Shown here: piece by piece, positions 17,850 through 25,698 of the stretch | Numbering within the stretch: position 1 is the stretch's first letter | Layout of the letters: every line of letters begins with the position of its first letter | NCBI GenBank assembly: GCA_947625735.1 | Contig: CANQPL010000006.1 | Coordinates: 1-38,843, forward strand | From: an uncultured Clostridia bacterium | GTDB lineage: Bacteria > Bacillota > Clostridia > Oscillospirales > Ruminococcaceae | DNA length: 38,843 nt | Reading direction: 5' to 3' | Translations under genes and position numbers: made by a program | The notes under the pieces: model-generated | What the model saw: only the letters and a program-made list of their open reading frames with translations | Database searches by the model: none | Told to the model about the DNA's origin: nothing

Positions 17850-18174
17850 TCCCGCTCCATTTCAAAAGATCCGCTCTGGAGAAAAAACGATAGAGCTTCG
17901 TTTATATGATGAGAAAAGACGGCTTATAAAACCCGGCGATATTATAGAATTTATAAATACAGGCGATGAAAGCATTCTACGGGTAAGGGTGAAGAATATC
18001 TATGTGTTTTCTTCATTTGAAGAGCTTTACAGGTCACTTCCTCCCGAAAAATGCGGATATGGCAAAGATGAAGCAAAGAAAGCGGATCCCAGTGATATGC
18101 TTAAATTCTATTCAAAGGAAATGCAGGATAAATACGGCGTTATCGGGATAGAAACAGAGCCGTGCAGAAAGTAA
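17839..18174 (+). CDS. ASCH-domain protein
   Basis: 111-aa ASCH-domain protein (PUA-like beta-barrel fold), a family with proposed RNA-binding or RNA-modifying roles; some members are nucleases or amidohydrolases. The conserved segment PFQKIRSGEKTIELRLYDEKRR near the N-terminus, then KPGDIIEFIN and the C-terminal YGVIGIE, identify it. The start is uncertain: ATG 17839 has no ribosome binding site at normal spacing, while ATG 17826 does but is in another frame across an A5 run. The gene is therefore either translated by reinitiation or frameshifting, or is a mild frameshift. It is flanked by two hairpin terminators and so nearly isolated. Confidence 0.8.
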   Translation: MRLDPAPFQKIRSGEKTIELRLYDEKRRLIKPGDIIEFINTGDESILRVRVKNIYVFSSFEELYRSLPPEKCGYGKDEAKKADPSDMLKFYSKEMQDKYGVIGIETEPCRK

Positions 18175-18177
18175 ACT

Positions 18178-18212
18178 GCTCCCGTTGTCAAAGGACATCG
18201 GGAGCAGGCTTT
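18178..18212. terminator. Bidirectional terminator between convergent genes
   Basis: GCTCCCG at 18178-18184 pairs with CGGGAGC at 18199-18205, and an inner TGTC/GACA helix (18186-18189 with 18194-18197) continues the stem. It lies between the stops of the plus-strand ASCH gene and the minus-strand small membrane gene. Short T tracts lie on both sides. Confidence 0.65.
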
Positions 18213-18480
18213 ATTCGCAGCAATCGTAGTCAAATTCGTAATCGCCGTCTTCATCAAAGCCGCAGTATGGGTCACTCAGAGCATTTTTTCTGTCGATCTC
18301 GCAGCCTATCCTGTTAAAGAGCAGATATCCGATGAGCCAGCCTAAAAGCTGAAAAATGACTCTGCCGTTGATGGGCTTATTCTCATATTTCACGACTGTT
18401 CTGCTGCCGAATATTGCACCGCCGAGACAGCCCAAAAATGCGCCGATAGGAGTCAGGATATTTTCAAAGGTTCTTTTCAT
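18211..18480 (-). CDS. Small membrane protein of unknown function
   Basis: 89-aa protein that I do not recognise. Two hydrophobic stretches are visible: about residues 10-28, Gly-rich, and about 40-58, including FQLLGWLIGYLLF. The hydrophilic tail is rich in Asp, Tyr and Cys and ends in paired cysteines. A short basic start (MKRTFEN) suggests a cytoplasmic N-terminus with both ends inside. GAGG lies upstream of ATG, and it has its own near-consensus promoter at 18530-18558. It is a single-gene unit facing the ASCH gene. Length and composition fit a real small protein, but no function can be given. Confidence 0.65.
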   Translation of the reverse strand: MKRTFENILTPIGAFLGCLGGAIFGSRTVVKYENKPINGRVIFQLLGWLIGYLLFNRIGCEIDRKNALSDPYCGFDEDGDYEFDYDCCE

Positions 18481-18529
18481 AGCTGTTACCTCACTTTATA
18501 AAAGTTTTATGGACTTTTCATTATTCTTT

Positions 18530-18558
18530 ATTATAGCATAAATTAAAAAATTTGTCAA
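18530..18558 (-). promoter_or_regulatory. Consensus promoter for the small membrane protein gene
   Basis: Read on the minus strand, TTGACA (plus positions 18553-18558) is followed after 17 bp by TATAAT (18530-18535). A TGC directly before the -10 makes it an extended -10. The start codon lies about 50 bp downstream. Confidence 0.82.
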
Positions 18559-18623
18559 GAGGGTTTGCAGATTATTTAGGCAGGTCATACGGACGGCAAA
18601 TGATAAAAATTTTTGACAGACTA

Positions 18624-18652
18624 TTGACTGTTATCCGAAAATCTGTTAAAAT
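18624..18652 (+). promoter_or_regulatory. Promoter for the U32-like gene
   Basis: TTGACT at 18624-18629, a 17-bp spacer and TAAAAT at 18647-18652 with an extended TG at 18644-18645. A second TTGACA at 18613-18618 has no matching -10. The start codon at 18686 follows 34 bp downstream. Confidence 0.7.
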
Positions 18653-18685
18653 AATAGTAAATCAAACCGAAAGGAACTCGGAAAT

Positions 18686-19603
18686 ATGAGCATAAAATTT
18701 CATCTTCCCGATTTTTGCGGGAATTATAAAATGAATCTGTATTTTGCCGATCTTTTAAAGGAAGATCCCTCACTTTTCTATGACGATATAAAAATTGCCT
18801 CCTCCTACGGCTGCTTTCCTCCTGCGGCATGGAACGGCGGCAGAACGGTAGTAGGTGCGGTAAGACGGGATTTTATTGATATGATCATAAGGGAATATAA
18901 TTCGAGAGGGATACCGATCCGCTATACCTTTACAAACCCTCTTGTTACCGAAAAGCACCTGAAAGATCCGTTCTGCAATATGATAACCCGTATTGCCGAA
19001 AACGGACTTAATGAGATAATCGTAAATGTTCCTGTTCTGGAGGAGTACATCAGAAAAAATTATCCTGCATATCCTCTTATCTCCTCCACAGTCAAGCAGA
19101 TAGAGGACAAGGACGCTCTGCTTGCGGAGCTTGAAAAGGACTATAAGTTAGTGGTGCTTGACTATAACTGGAACAACCGCTTTGAGGAGCTTGAGTCACT
19201 TCCTCATAAGGATAAAATAGAAATACTTATCAATCCTTATTGCTCTCCCCACTGCAAGCGCAGAAAAAAGCATTACGAATTTCTGGGAGAGCGTCAGTTT
19301 GAGCATAATTTACAGGTGTTCGGCAGTGATAAGACAGCTTTAAGACCCATTCCCGAAAGAGAATTTGCCTGCCCCAATCAGAGTATGGATTTTTACGATA
19401 CAACTGTCTATGAAACACACGTTTCCCCGCAGCAGATCTATGAAAAATACGTTCCCATGGGCTACAGCAATTTCAAGATAGAGGGCAGAATGGTACACCC
19501 TGTGGATATTCTCGAAAGCTACCTGTATTATATGGTCCGCCCCGAACACAGGGATACACTGCGTGTAAAGGCACTGAAAAAACTGTTGGAGAGAAAGCAG
19601 TGA
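18686..19603 (+). CDS. Peptidase U32-like TIM-barrel protein
   Basis: 305-aa protein. The C-terminal FKIEGRM (residues 263-269) is a hallmark of the U32/YhbU-UbiU group, whose studied members are collagenase-like proteins or iron-sulfur proteins in hydroxylation of tRNA, rRNA or ubiquinone. Cysteines C186 and C190 (CSPHC) and C229 (FACPNQS) lie where such proteins hold a cluster; other cysteines are at 11, 43 and 97. The remainder fits an alpha/beta barrel, with strands such as LNEIIVNVPVLEEY, KLVVLDYNWN and IEILINPYC. It is shorter than a typical U32 protein and is probably a divergent branch. The next gene overlaps its stop. Substrate unknown. Confidence 0.6.
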   Translation: MSIKFHLPDFCGNYKMNLYFADLLKEDPSLFYDDIKIASSYGCFPPAAWNGGRTVVGAVRRDFIDMIIREYNSRGIPIRYTFTNPLVTEKHLKDPFCNMITRIAENGLNEIIVNVPVLEEYIRKNYPAYPLISSTVKQIEDKDALLAELEKDYKLVVLDYNWNNRFEELESLPHKDKIEILINPYCSPHCKRRKKHYEFLGERQFEHNLQVFGSDKTALRPIPEREFACPNQSMDFYDTTVYETHVSPQQIYEKYVPMGYSNFKIEGRMVHPVDILESYLYYMVRPEHRDTLRVKALKKLLERKQ

Positions 19604-19956
19604 TGGGAATATTTAACATTTTTAAGAAAAAAAGCGGAAAAGAGCCTCCTTTAAAAAAGAAACTCTCAGCCATGAAATGTAAGACGGTCAATTTTTCTCC
19701 CGTTGATTTTGCGGAGCTTTGTGCGGGAATGGAAAGGTCAGAAACAGAGCTTCTGACCTTAAAGCCCGTAAACTACTACGCCGTTAAAAACGAATATATC
19801 GAGGCTGCTTTCTATTCAGATGATGAGCATGAGGAAAATTATGTTATTTTCAGACTTATCAGGTCTGACCGCCCTGTTTCTATGAGCGGCACATATCCTG
19901 TTTCAAAGGATACGCTGAGAAAGGTGTACTCAAAATTGGGTGCGGTGAGCTTCTGA
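19603..19956 (+). CDS. Small hypothetical protein coupled to the U32-like gene
   Basis: 117-aa protein I do not recognise. The N-terminus is basic and Lys-rich (MGIFNIFKKK). The rest is an alpha/beta soluble domain with the acidic stretch YSDDEHEEN and the strand YVIFRLIRSDRPVSM. No signal peptide or membrane segment is visible. The ATG at 19603 shares a base with the upstream stop (TGATG); a GTG at 19600 is the alternative. The coupling argues that the two proteins are needed together. A weak A/T hairpin follows the stop. Confidence 0.6.
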   Translation: MGIFNIFKKKSGKEPPLKKKLSAMKCKTVNFSPVDFAELCAGMERSETELLTLKPVNYYAVKNEYIEAAFYSDDEHEENYVIFRLIRSDRPVSMSGTYPVSKDTLRKVYSKLGAVSF

Positions 19957-19966
19957 AAGGATATGC

Positions 19967-19987
19967 AAAAAAATCGGCGATTTTTTT
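19967..19987 (+). terminator. Weak A/T-rich terminator-like hairpin
   Basis: AAAAAAATC at 19967-19975 pairs with GATTTTTTT at 19979-19987 around a 3-nt GGC loop. The stem contains only one G-C pair, so it is weak. Its position 10 bp after the stop and its T run suggest a terminator. Confidence 0.4.
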
Positions 19988-20009
19988 ATAAGATTTTTAC
20001 AAAAAACTC

Positions 20010-20039
20010 TTGACAAGCGGCGGTATTTTATAGTAAAAT
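20010..20039 (+). promoter_or_regulatory. Promoter for xylA
   Basis: TTGACA at 20010-20015, 18-bp spacer, TAAAAT at 20034-20039. The xylA start codon lies 60 bp beyond the -10, leaving a 5' leader of about 50 nt. Confidence 0.7.
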
Positions 20040-20082
20040 ATATATAATACTTATATTGCAGTATGTTACTGAATATTACATA
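20024..20082. promoter_or_regulatory. Possible operator dyads around the xylA promoter
   Basis: TATTTTA (20024-20030) and TAAAATA (20034-20040) form a perfect 7-bp dyad with a 3-bp centre that overlaps the -10 box. A second dyad, TATGT (20062-20066) and ACATA (20078-20082), lies in the leader just before the GGAGG ribosome binding site. Neither resembles the known Bacillus XylR operator. A regulator site is possible but A/T richness alone could produce the first dyad. Confidence 0.3.
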
Positions 20083-20098
20083 ACGGAGGTAAACAAAA

Positions 20099-21421
20099 AT
20101 GAGCGAATTTTTCCCAAACATCGGCAAGATCCCCTATGAGGGCAAGAACAGCACCAACCCCCTTGCTTTCAAATATTATGCTCCCGATGAGGTCATCGGC
20201 GGCAAGCCTATGAAGGAGCAGCTTAAATTTGCCCTTTCATGGTGGCACACCATGGGCGGCGACGGTACGGATATGTTCGGCGTAGGTACTGCCGACAAGT
20301 CATGGGGCGAAAGTGACCCCGAAAAGAGAGCTATTGCTAAGGTAGATGCGGCTTTCGAGATAATGGACAAGCTCTCCATTGATTATTACTGCTTCCACGA
20401 CAGGGATCTTTCTCCCGAGTACGGCAATCTTGCCGAAACAAATGCGCAGCTTGACAAGGTGGTAGCATACCTTGAAAAGAAGCAGGCTGAAACGGGCAAA
20501 AAGCTCCTCTGGGGTACTGCAAAGTGCTTTGATCATCCGAGATATATGCACGGTGCGGGTACATCTCCCTCCGCTGATGTATTTGCATATGCGGCAGCTC
20601 AGATAAAAAAGGCGGTAGAGGCTACCATTAAGCTGGGCGGCAAGGGCTACGTGTTCTGGGGCGGAAGAGAGGGCTATGAAACGCTCCTCAATACCAATAT
20701 GGCTCTTGAACAGGATAACATGGCAAGACTTATGAAAATGACCGTGGAGTATGCCCGTTCACTGGGTTATGACGGCGATTTCTACATTGAGCCTAAGCCC
20801 AAGGAGCCTACAAAGCATCAGTATGACTTTGATACTGCCACCGTTATCGGATTCCTCCGCAAGTACGGTCTTGACAAGGATTTCAAGATGAATATTGAAG
20901 CAAACCACGCAACTCTTGCTATGCATACCTTCCAGCATGAGCTGAGAGTGGCAAGGGATAACGGCTTCTTCGGTTCCATTGATGCAAATCAGGGCGATAC
21001 GCTTTTAGGCTGGGATACCGATCAGTTCCCCACAAATGTTTATGAAGCTGCCCTTTGTATGTATGAGGTTCTCAAGGCAGGCGGCTTTACCAACGGCGGT
21101 CTGAACTTTGACTCAAAGGCAAGGAGAGGCTCCTATACTCCTGAGGATATTTTCCACAGCTACATTGCGGGCATGGATACCTTTGCTCTCGGTCTTAGGA
21201 TCGCTCAGAAGATGATCGACGACGGCAGGATAGATAAATTCGTTGCCGACAGATACGCTTCATGGAATACCGGTATCGGAGCGGATATCATCAGCGGCAA
21301 GGCAACTCTGGCAGATCTTGAAAAGTATGCTCTCGAAAAGGGTGAGGTCACCGATTCCCTTTCAAGCGGCAGACAGGAAATGCTTGAAGCAATACTCAAC
21401 AATATTATGTTCAGTCTTTGA
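20099..21421 (+). CDS. xylA: Xylose isomerase (class II)
   Basis: 440-aa xylose isomerase, the class II length with the extra N-terminal segment. It interconverts D-xylose and D-xylulose in the cytoplasm using two divalent metal ions. Catalytic H100 and D103 lie in CFHDRD. The metal-binding region shows [28 protein letters not shown] and [11 protein letters not shown]. Metal-binding aspartates follow in [10 protein letters not shown] and GWDTDQFPT. The ribosome binding site is GGAGG at 20085-20089. It is the first gene of the xylA-methyltransferase-xylB set. A hairpin follows its stop. Confidence 0.97.
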   Translation: MSEFFPNIGKIPYEGKNSTNPLAFKYYAPDEVIGGKPMKEQLKFALSWWHTMGGDGTDMFGVGTADKSWGESDPEKRAIAKVDAAFEIMDKLSIDYYCFHDRDLSPEYGNLAETNAQLDKVVAYLEKKQAETGKKLLWGTAKCFDHPRYMHGAGTSPSADVFAYAAAQIKKAVEATIKLGGKGYVFWGGREGYETLLNTNMALEQDNMARLMKMTVEYARSLGYDGDFYIEPKPKEPTKHQYDFDTATVIGFLRKYGLDKDFKMNIEANHATLAMHTFQHELRVARDNGFFGSIDANQGDTLLGWDTDQFPTNVYEAALCMYEVLKAGGFTNGGLNFDSKARRGSYTPEDIFHSYIAGMDTFALGLRIAQKMIDDGRIDKFVADRYASWNTGIGADIISGKATLADLEKYALEKGEVTDSLSSGRQEMLEAILNNIMFSL

Positions 21422-21433
21422 TAATCAACCGTT

Positions 21434-21455
21434 TGCCCCTGTTTTTGCAGGGGCA
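21434..21455 (+). terminator. G/C-rich hairpin between xylA and the methyltransferase gene
   Basis: TGCCCCTG at 21434-21441 and CAGGGGCA at 21448-21455 form a perfect 8-bp stem with a 6-nt T-rich loop. No T tract follows, so it may instead stabilise the 3' end of xylA mRNA while letting transcription continue into the next genes. xylB has no visible promoter of its own. Confidence 0.55.
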
Positions 21456-21481
21456 GACTTATACAGGAAAGGGTGAAAAAG

Positions 21482-22270
21482 ATGTCCGATTGGAGCTCTG
21501 CGCAGTATCTTAAATTCAGATCGGAACGTACACAGCCCGCCATTGATCTGGCAAACAGGATCGAACGCCCAAACGCTAAGGATATCCTTGATATAGGCTG
21601 CGGTCCGGGAAACAGCACCGCTTGTCTGAAAGAAAAATTTCCGTGTGCGAATATTCTCGGAATTGACAGCTCTCCCGATATGATCGAGGCGGCAAGGATA
21701 AATCTGCCCGAAGCGGAGTTCAGACTCTGCGATGCGGGAAGTGAGCTTTCTTCACTGGGGAAAAAATTTGATGTGGTGTTCTCCAATGCCTGTATCCAGT
21801 GGATACCTGACCACAGAAGTCTGCTGCCCGAAATGTTCGGAATATTAAATGACGGCGGTGTTCTTGCGGTTCAGGTACCCGAAAATTACGATGAGCCTAT
21901 CCATAAGATCATAACCGAAACAGCCGAATCTCCCCATTGGAGGGATATTCTCGGACAGGTGCGCTCCTTTCATACTCTCACTCCCGATGAATATTATGAA
22001 TTGATTAGTGAGCTGACACCTTACTTTTTTATGTGGGAGACGGTGTATTTTCATCGCATGAAACGGCATGAGGATATTATGGAATGGTATCGTGCAACGG
22101 GATTGAAGCCTTATCTTGACGTGCTTGATGAGGATAACAGGAAGAGCTTTGAGGAGGAAATTCTTCTGAAAATACGCAAGGCATACCCTGTTTTAAAGGA
22201 CGGAGAGATAATTTTCAGATTCCCGAGACTTTTCTTTATCGCTGCAAAAAACCGTATTACGAAAGGATAA
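21482..22270 (+). CDS. Trans-aconitate 2-methyltransferase-like SAM methyltransferase
   Basis: 262-aa class I methyltransferase. The SAM-binding motif I is DILDIGCGPGNST (residues 34-46), followed by ILGIDSSPDMIEAAR and FDVVFSNACIQWIPDH. The N-terminus SDWSSAQYLKFRSERTQPA and the overall layout match Tam, which methylates trans-aconitate, an inhibitory by-product of citrate dehydration. The substrate here is inferred only. The start is ATG 21482 with AGGAAAGGG upstream; the GTG nine bases earlier is part of that site. The gene lies between xylA and xylB, seven bases before xylB, so it is probably co-expressed with xylose catabolism. Confidence 0.8.
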   Translation: MSDWSSAQYLKFRSERTQPAIDLANRIERPNAKDILDIGCGPGNSTACLKEKFPCANILGIDSSPDMIEAARINLPEAEFRLCDAGSELSSLGKKFDVVFSNACIQWIPDHRSLLPEMFGILNDGGVLAVQVPENYDEPIHKIITETAESPHWRDILGQVRSFHTLTPDEYYELISELTPYFFMWETVYFHRMKRHEDIMEWYRATGLKPYLDVLDEDNRKSFEEEILLKIRKAYPVLKDGEIIFRFPRLFFIAAKNRITKG

Positions 22271-22277
22271 ACATTTT

Positions 22278-23801
22278 ATGAGATATGTTATAGGAGTTGA
22301 CTTGGGTACAAGCGGCACAAAAACGGTGCTTTTTGACGAAAAAGGCAGTGTCATTGCATCAATGACAATTGAATATCCCATGTATCAGCCGAAAAACGGC
22401 TATGCGGAGCAGGATCCCGCAGACTGGTATAATGCCGCTGTCAATACAATTAAGGGCGTTATCGAAAAAAGCGGAGTATCTCCCGAAAATATTGCAGGCG
22501 TGGGACTTTCGGGACAGATGCACGGACTTGTGATGCTTGATGAAAATAACAATGTTATAAGAAGATCCATTATCTGGTGCGATCAGAGGACCGCCGCAGA
22601 GGTGGAGGAAATGAACCAAAAAATCGGCAGGGAAAAGCTGATAGAAATTACCGCAAATCCTGCTCTTACGGGCTGGACTGCCGCAAAAATTCTCTGGGTA
22701 AAAAACAATGAGCCTGAAAATTATGCAAAATGCAGACATATCCTGCTGCCAAAGGATTATATCCGTTTTATGCTTACGGGGGAGTATGCCACAGAAGTTT
22801 CCGATGCTTCGGGAATGCAGCTTCTTGACGTTCCCCACCGCTGCTGGAGCGAGGAGGTCTGCACTGCTCTGGGCATAGATATGTCTATGCTTGCAAAGGT
22901 TTATGAATCCTGCGAGGTCACGGGAACAATTACGGAAAGTGCTGCCGCTCTTACGGGGCTTAAAGCGGGTACAATTGTTGTAGGCGGTGCCGGCGACAAT
23001 GCCGCTGCTGCTGTAGGCACGGGCGTTGTGGAGGACGGCAGAGCCTTTACCACTATCGGCACATCGGGAGTGGTATTTGCTCATACATCAAACGTATCCA
23101 TTGACCCGAAGGGCAGAGTGCATACCTGCTGTGCCGCTGTTCCGGGTGCATGGCATATTATGGGCGTGACACAGGGAGCAGGGCTTTCTCTTAAATGGTT
23201 CAGAGATAATTTCTGCAATGCCGAAAAGGAAACGGCAAAATATATGGGCGTGGACGAATACTACCTCATGGATAAGGAGGCGGATACCGTTCCTATCGGT
23301 GCAAACAGGCTTTTGTACCTGCCTTATCTCATGGGAGAGCGCACTCCTCACCTTGACCCCGATGCACGAGGAATGTTTTTCGGACTTTCCGCAATGCACA
23401 CCAAAAAGGATATGCTTCGTGCGGTAATGGAGGGTGTTGCCTATTCGCTCAGGGACTGCGTTGAAATATGCCGTGAAATGAATATCAGCGTTTCGGATAT
23501 GATGGCTTGCGGCGGAGGCGGCTCTTCTCCTCTCTGGAGACAGATGCTTGCCGATCTGTATGCCTGCCCCGTAAAAACGGCTGCTTCAAAGGAGGGTCCC
23601 GCTTTGGGAGTGGCTATTCTTGCAATGGTAGGAGCGGGCATCTACGAAAGCGTTCCCGATGCCTGTGCTGCCATTGTAGGAACGGACAGGGTTCAGCAGC
23701 CCATAGAGGAAAATATCCCCGTTTATGAAAAATATTATCGTCTTTACACGGAGATATATCCCGCAGTAAAGGCTCAGATGGCAGAGCTTGCCTCATTGTA
23801 A
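22278..23801 (+). CDS. xylB: Xylulokinase
   Basis: 507-aa FGGY-family sugar kinase that phosphorylates D-xylulose to xylulose-5-phosphate with ATP. The phosphate-binding loop GVDLGTSGTKTVLFDEKG is near residue 5. The substrate region GLSGQMHGLV and the catalytic-aspartate segment GGAGDNAAAAVGTGVV follow. The nucleotide-binding MACGGGGSSPLWRQMLADLYACPV completes the fold. Length and motifs are typical of XylB rather than glycerol kinase. Its product is a substrate of the transketolase encoded 5 kb upstream. A 14-bp perfect hairpin terminates the unit at 23868. Confidence 0.95.
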   Translation: MRYVIGVDLGTSGTKTVLFDEKGSVIASMTIEYPMYQPKNGYAEQDPADWYNAAVNTIKGVIEKSGVSPENIAGVGLSGQMHGLVMLDENNNVIRRSIIWCDQRTAAEVEEMNQKIGREKLIEITANPALTGWTAAKILWVKNNEPENYAKCRHILLPKDYIRFMLTGEYATEVSDASGMQLLDVPHRCWSEEVCTALGIDMSMLAKVYESCEVTGTITESAAALTGLKAGTIVVGGAGDNAAAAVGTGVVEDGRAFTTIGTSGVVFAHTSNVSIDPKGRVHTCCAAVPGAWHIMGVTQGAGLSLKWFRDNFCNAEKETAKYMGVDEYYLMDKEADTVPIGANRLLYLPYLMGERTPHLDPDARGMFFGLSAMHTKKDMLRAVMEGVAYSLRDCVEICREMNISVSDMMACGGGGSSPLWRQMLADLYACPVKTAASKEGPALGVAILAMVGAGIYESVPDACAAIVGTDRVQQPIEENIPVYEKYYRLYTEIYPAVKAQMAELASL

Positions 23802-23867
23802 GACCTGTTTATTTTCAGCCGCTCAGAATGTTTTCGGCTTTTGATAAACTGTACATGACCTGATATA

Positions 23868-23910
23868 AAATCTCCTCACTGCCCGCATGACAGTGAGGAG
23901 ATTTCTGTTT
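23868..23910. terminator. Strong terminator between xylB and the convergent ABC genes
   Basis: Perfect 14-bp stem, AAATCTCCTCACTG at 23868-23881 and CAGTGAGGAGATTT at 23891-23904, with a 9-nt loop. CTGTTTT follows on the plus strand. On the minus strand it lies immediately after the second ABC gene, so it probably serves both directions. Confidence 0.88.
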
Positions 23911-23913
23911 TCA

Positions 23914-25698
23914 TCAGACGTAATATTGTGCCTGCGCTCTGAACATTTCCGCATAGATGCCGTTCGGCTTGCGTACAAGCTCATCATGGGTGCCGTATTC
24001 CTTAATAGTGCCCTCGGAAAAAACCGCAATATGCTCGCAGAATTTGCAGGAGGACAGACGATGAGAAATGTAAACGGCTGTTTTACCGCCTACAAGCTCA
24101 TCGAACTGCTTGTAAATTTCGTACTCGGCAACAGGATCAAGAGCGGCAGTAGGCTCATCAAGAATGACTATGGGGGCATTTTTGTACAGCGCACGGGCGA
24201 TTGCCATTTTCTGCTGTTCGCCGCCCGAAAGCTCTACGCCCTCCTTGTCAAACATTTTAAACATCATGGTATCTCTGCCTTTTGGGAGAGAGGTGATCTT
24301 GTCAAGAAGTCCCGTCTTTTCAAAATACGGGTCGGCTTCCTCGGCGGGTCTGCCGTTTCCGAGAAGAATGTTGTCCGCCGCCGAAAATGCAAGCAGCATG
24401 AAGTCCTGAAACACCACAGAAAACAGCTTCATATATTCCTCATAATCGTATTCACGGATATTTACTCCGTCAAGAAGAATTTCTCCGCTGTTCACATCAT
24501 AAAGACGGCAAAGGAGCTTTATAAACGTGGTTTTTCCCGCACCGTTAAGCCCCACTACCGAAAGCCGTTCGCCGCTTTTCAGCTTTATTGATACGTTTTT
24601 GAGCACCTGTACTGTGGTATTGGGATAAGCAAAGGACACATTCTTAAATTCTATCTCATGACTGCTTGTATCCTTTATCCTCTCCGAACCCTTTTCCATA
24701 GCGGGAGGATATTCCATAAACTTTATAAATTCGCACATATAACCGCTGCGCTTTGCAATGTCCTGCGCTCCCATAATGATCGCCTGAAGTGAGCTGTGGA
24801 GAGTTCCCGCCGCAGTAAGAAGCTGTGAAAATGTGCCGATAGTGATTTTTCCCGTAATGGCAAGCACACCGAGATAAAAGTATGTACCCAGATCTCTTAA
24901 TGAATTTACTCCCGCATCGGCAGTGTCAAGAGGGAATTTCTGCTTGTTCACCGTTTCAAATTCATGATTCATTCGGTCTGTCTGTACCTCGGCATTGTGA
25001 AGCATCATATCCGCCGCATCGTACAGACGAATGTCCTTTGCGTACTTGAAGTGGTCCATTTCCCAGATAACGTAGTTGAAAATCCGGTTGATCTTTGAAA
25101 GCTTTTTAAAATAGTCAATGTCGATCTTGTTTTTCTTTCCGTTGATAAATGCCGAGATGCATAACAGTACGCCTATCATGATAAACAGCGCAGGCGCCGT
25201 CATGACGATAACCGTAATAACACCCAGCAGACGGATAACGTTTGAAAGGATCGTGAAAAATCCCGAAGCGATCTGATGAGCGCCGCCCGACCAATTTATA
25301 CCCTCACGGGCTTTATTGATCTGATCGAGTGCCGCTTTGTCCTCGGTCAGGGTAAAGTCAATGCTCATGCAGAGAGAAGAAATTTTTTCCGATTCCAGAT
25401 TCATAAAGAAGTCCTCGGATTTCTGAAGCTGTATGGTCAGTATGCTGCTCAGTCCCTCAAGTACAAGCTGTGAAAGGATCATCACACAGCCTGTGATCAG
25501 CGCCTGACGCAGATCCCTGTCCGCAGAGGTTATCATGTCAATGAGCTTCGGCATTAAAAGTATCTGCACGAATGGTGCAGCCGCAGAGCAGATAACGTTT
25601 ATCGCCGACAGCAGGAAGTAGCTTTTCTGATATGTCCATATCTCGCCCATGCAGTGCCTTAGTGCACGCATGGAGAGGTTTGCTTTTTTATTCCGCAT
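23914..25698 (-). CDS. ABC exporter, second subunit (fused membrane and ATPase domains)
   Basis: 594-aa half-transporter with an N-terminal type IV ABC exporter membrane domain (about residues 1-320, several hydrophobic helices) and a C-terminal nucleotide-binding domain. Walker A GLNGAGKTT starts near 383. The signature is ELSGGEQQKMAIARAL, Walker B is VILDEPTAALDP, and the H-loop is YISHRLSS. With the overlapping upstream gene it should form a heterodimeric exporter of the BmrCD/LmrCD/TM287-288 class. Substrates could be drugs, peptides or lipids. The start overlaps the end of the upstream gene by 11 bp. Its catalytic Glu (LDEP) is intact. Confidence 0.9.
   Translation of the reverse strand: MRNKKANLSMRALRHCMGEIWTYQKSYFLLSAINVICSAAAPFVQILLMPKLIDMITSADRDLRQALITGCVMILSQLVLEGLSSILTIQLQKSEDFFMNLESEKISSLCMSIDFTLTEDKAALDQINKAREGINWSGGAHQIASGFFTILSNVIRLLGVITVIVMTAPALFIMIGVLLCISAFINGKKNKIDIDYFKKLSKINRIFNYVIWEMDHFKYAKDIRLYDAADMMLHNAEVQTDRMNHEFETVNKQKFPLDTADAGVNSLRDLGTYFYLGVLAITGKITIGTFSQLLTAAGTLHSSLQAIIMGAQDIAKRSGYMCEFIKFMEYPPAMEKGSERIKDTSSHEIEFKNVSFAYPNTTVQVLKNVSIKLKSGERLSVVGLNGAGKTTFIKLLCRLYDVNSGEILLDGVNIREYDYEEYMKLFSVVFQDFMLLAFSAADNILLGNGRPAEEADPYFEKTGLLDKITSLPKGRDTMMFKMFDKEGVELSGGEQQKMAIARALYKNAPIVILDEPTAALDPVAEYEIYKQFDELVGGKTAVYISHRLSSCKFCEHIAVFSEGTIKEYGTHDELVRKPNGIYAEMFRAQAQYYV

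Noticed and set aside
20016..20098. Catabolite-repression (cre) or classical XylR site before xylA
   Set aside because: No sequence close to the known cre or Bacillus XylR consensus was found by eye.
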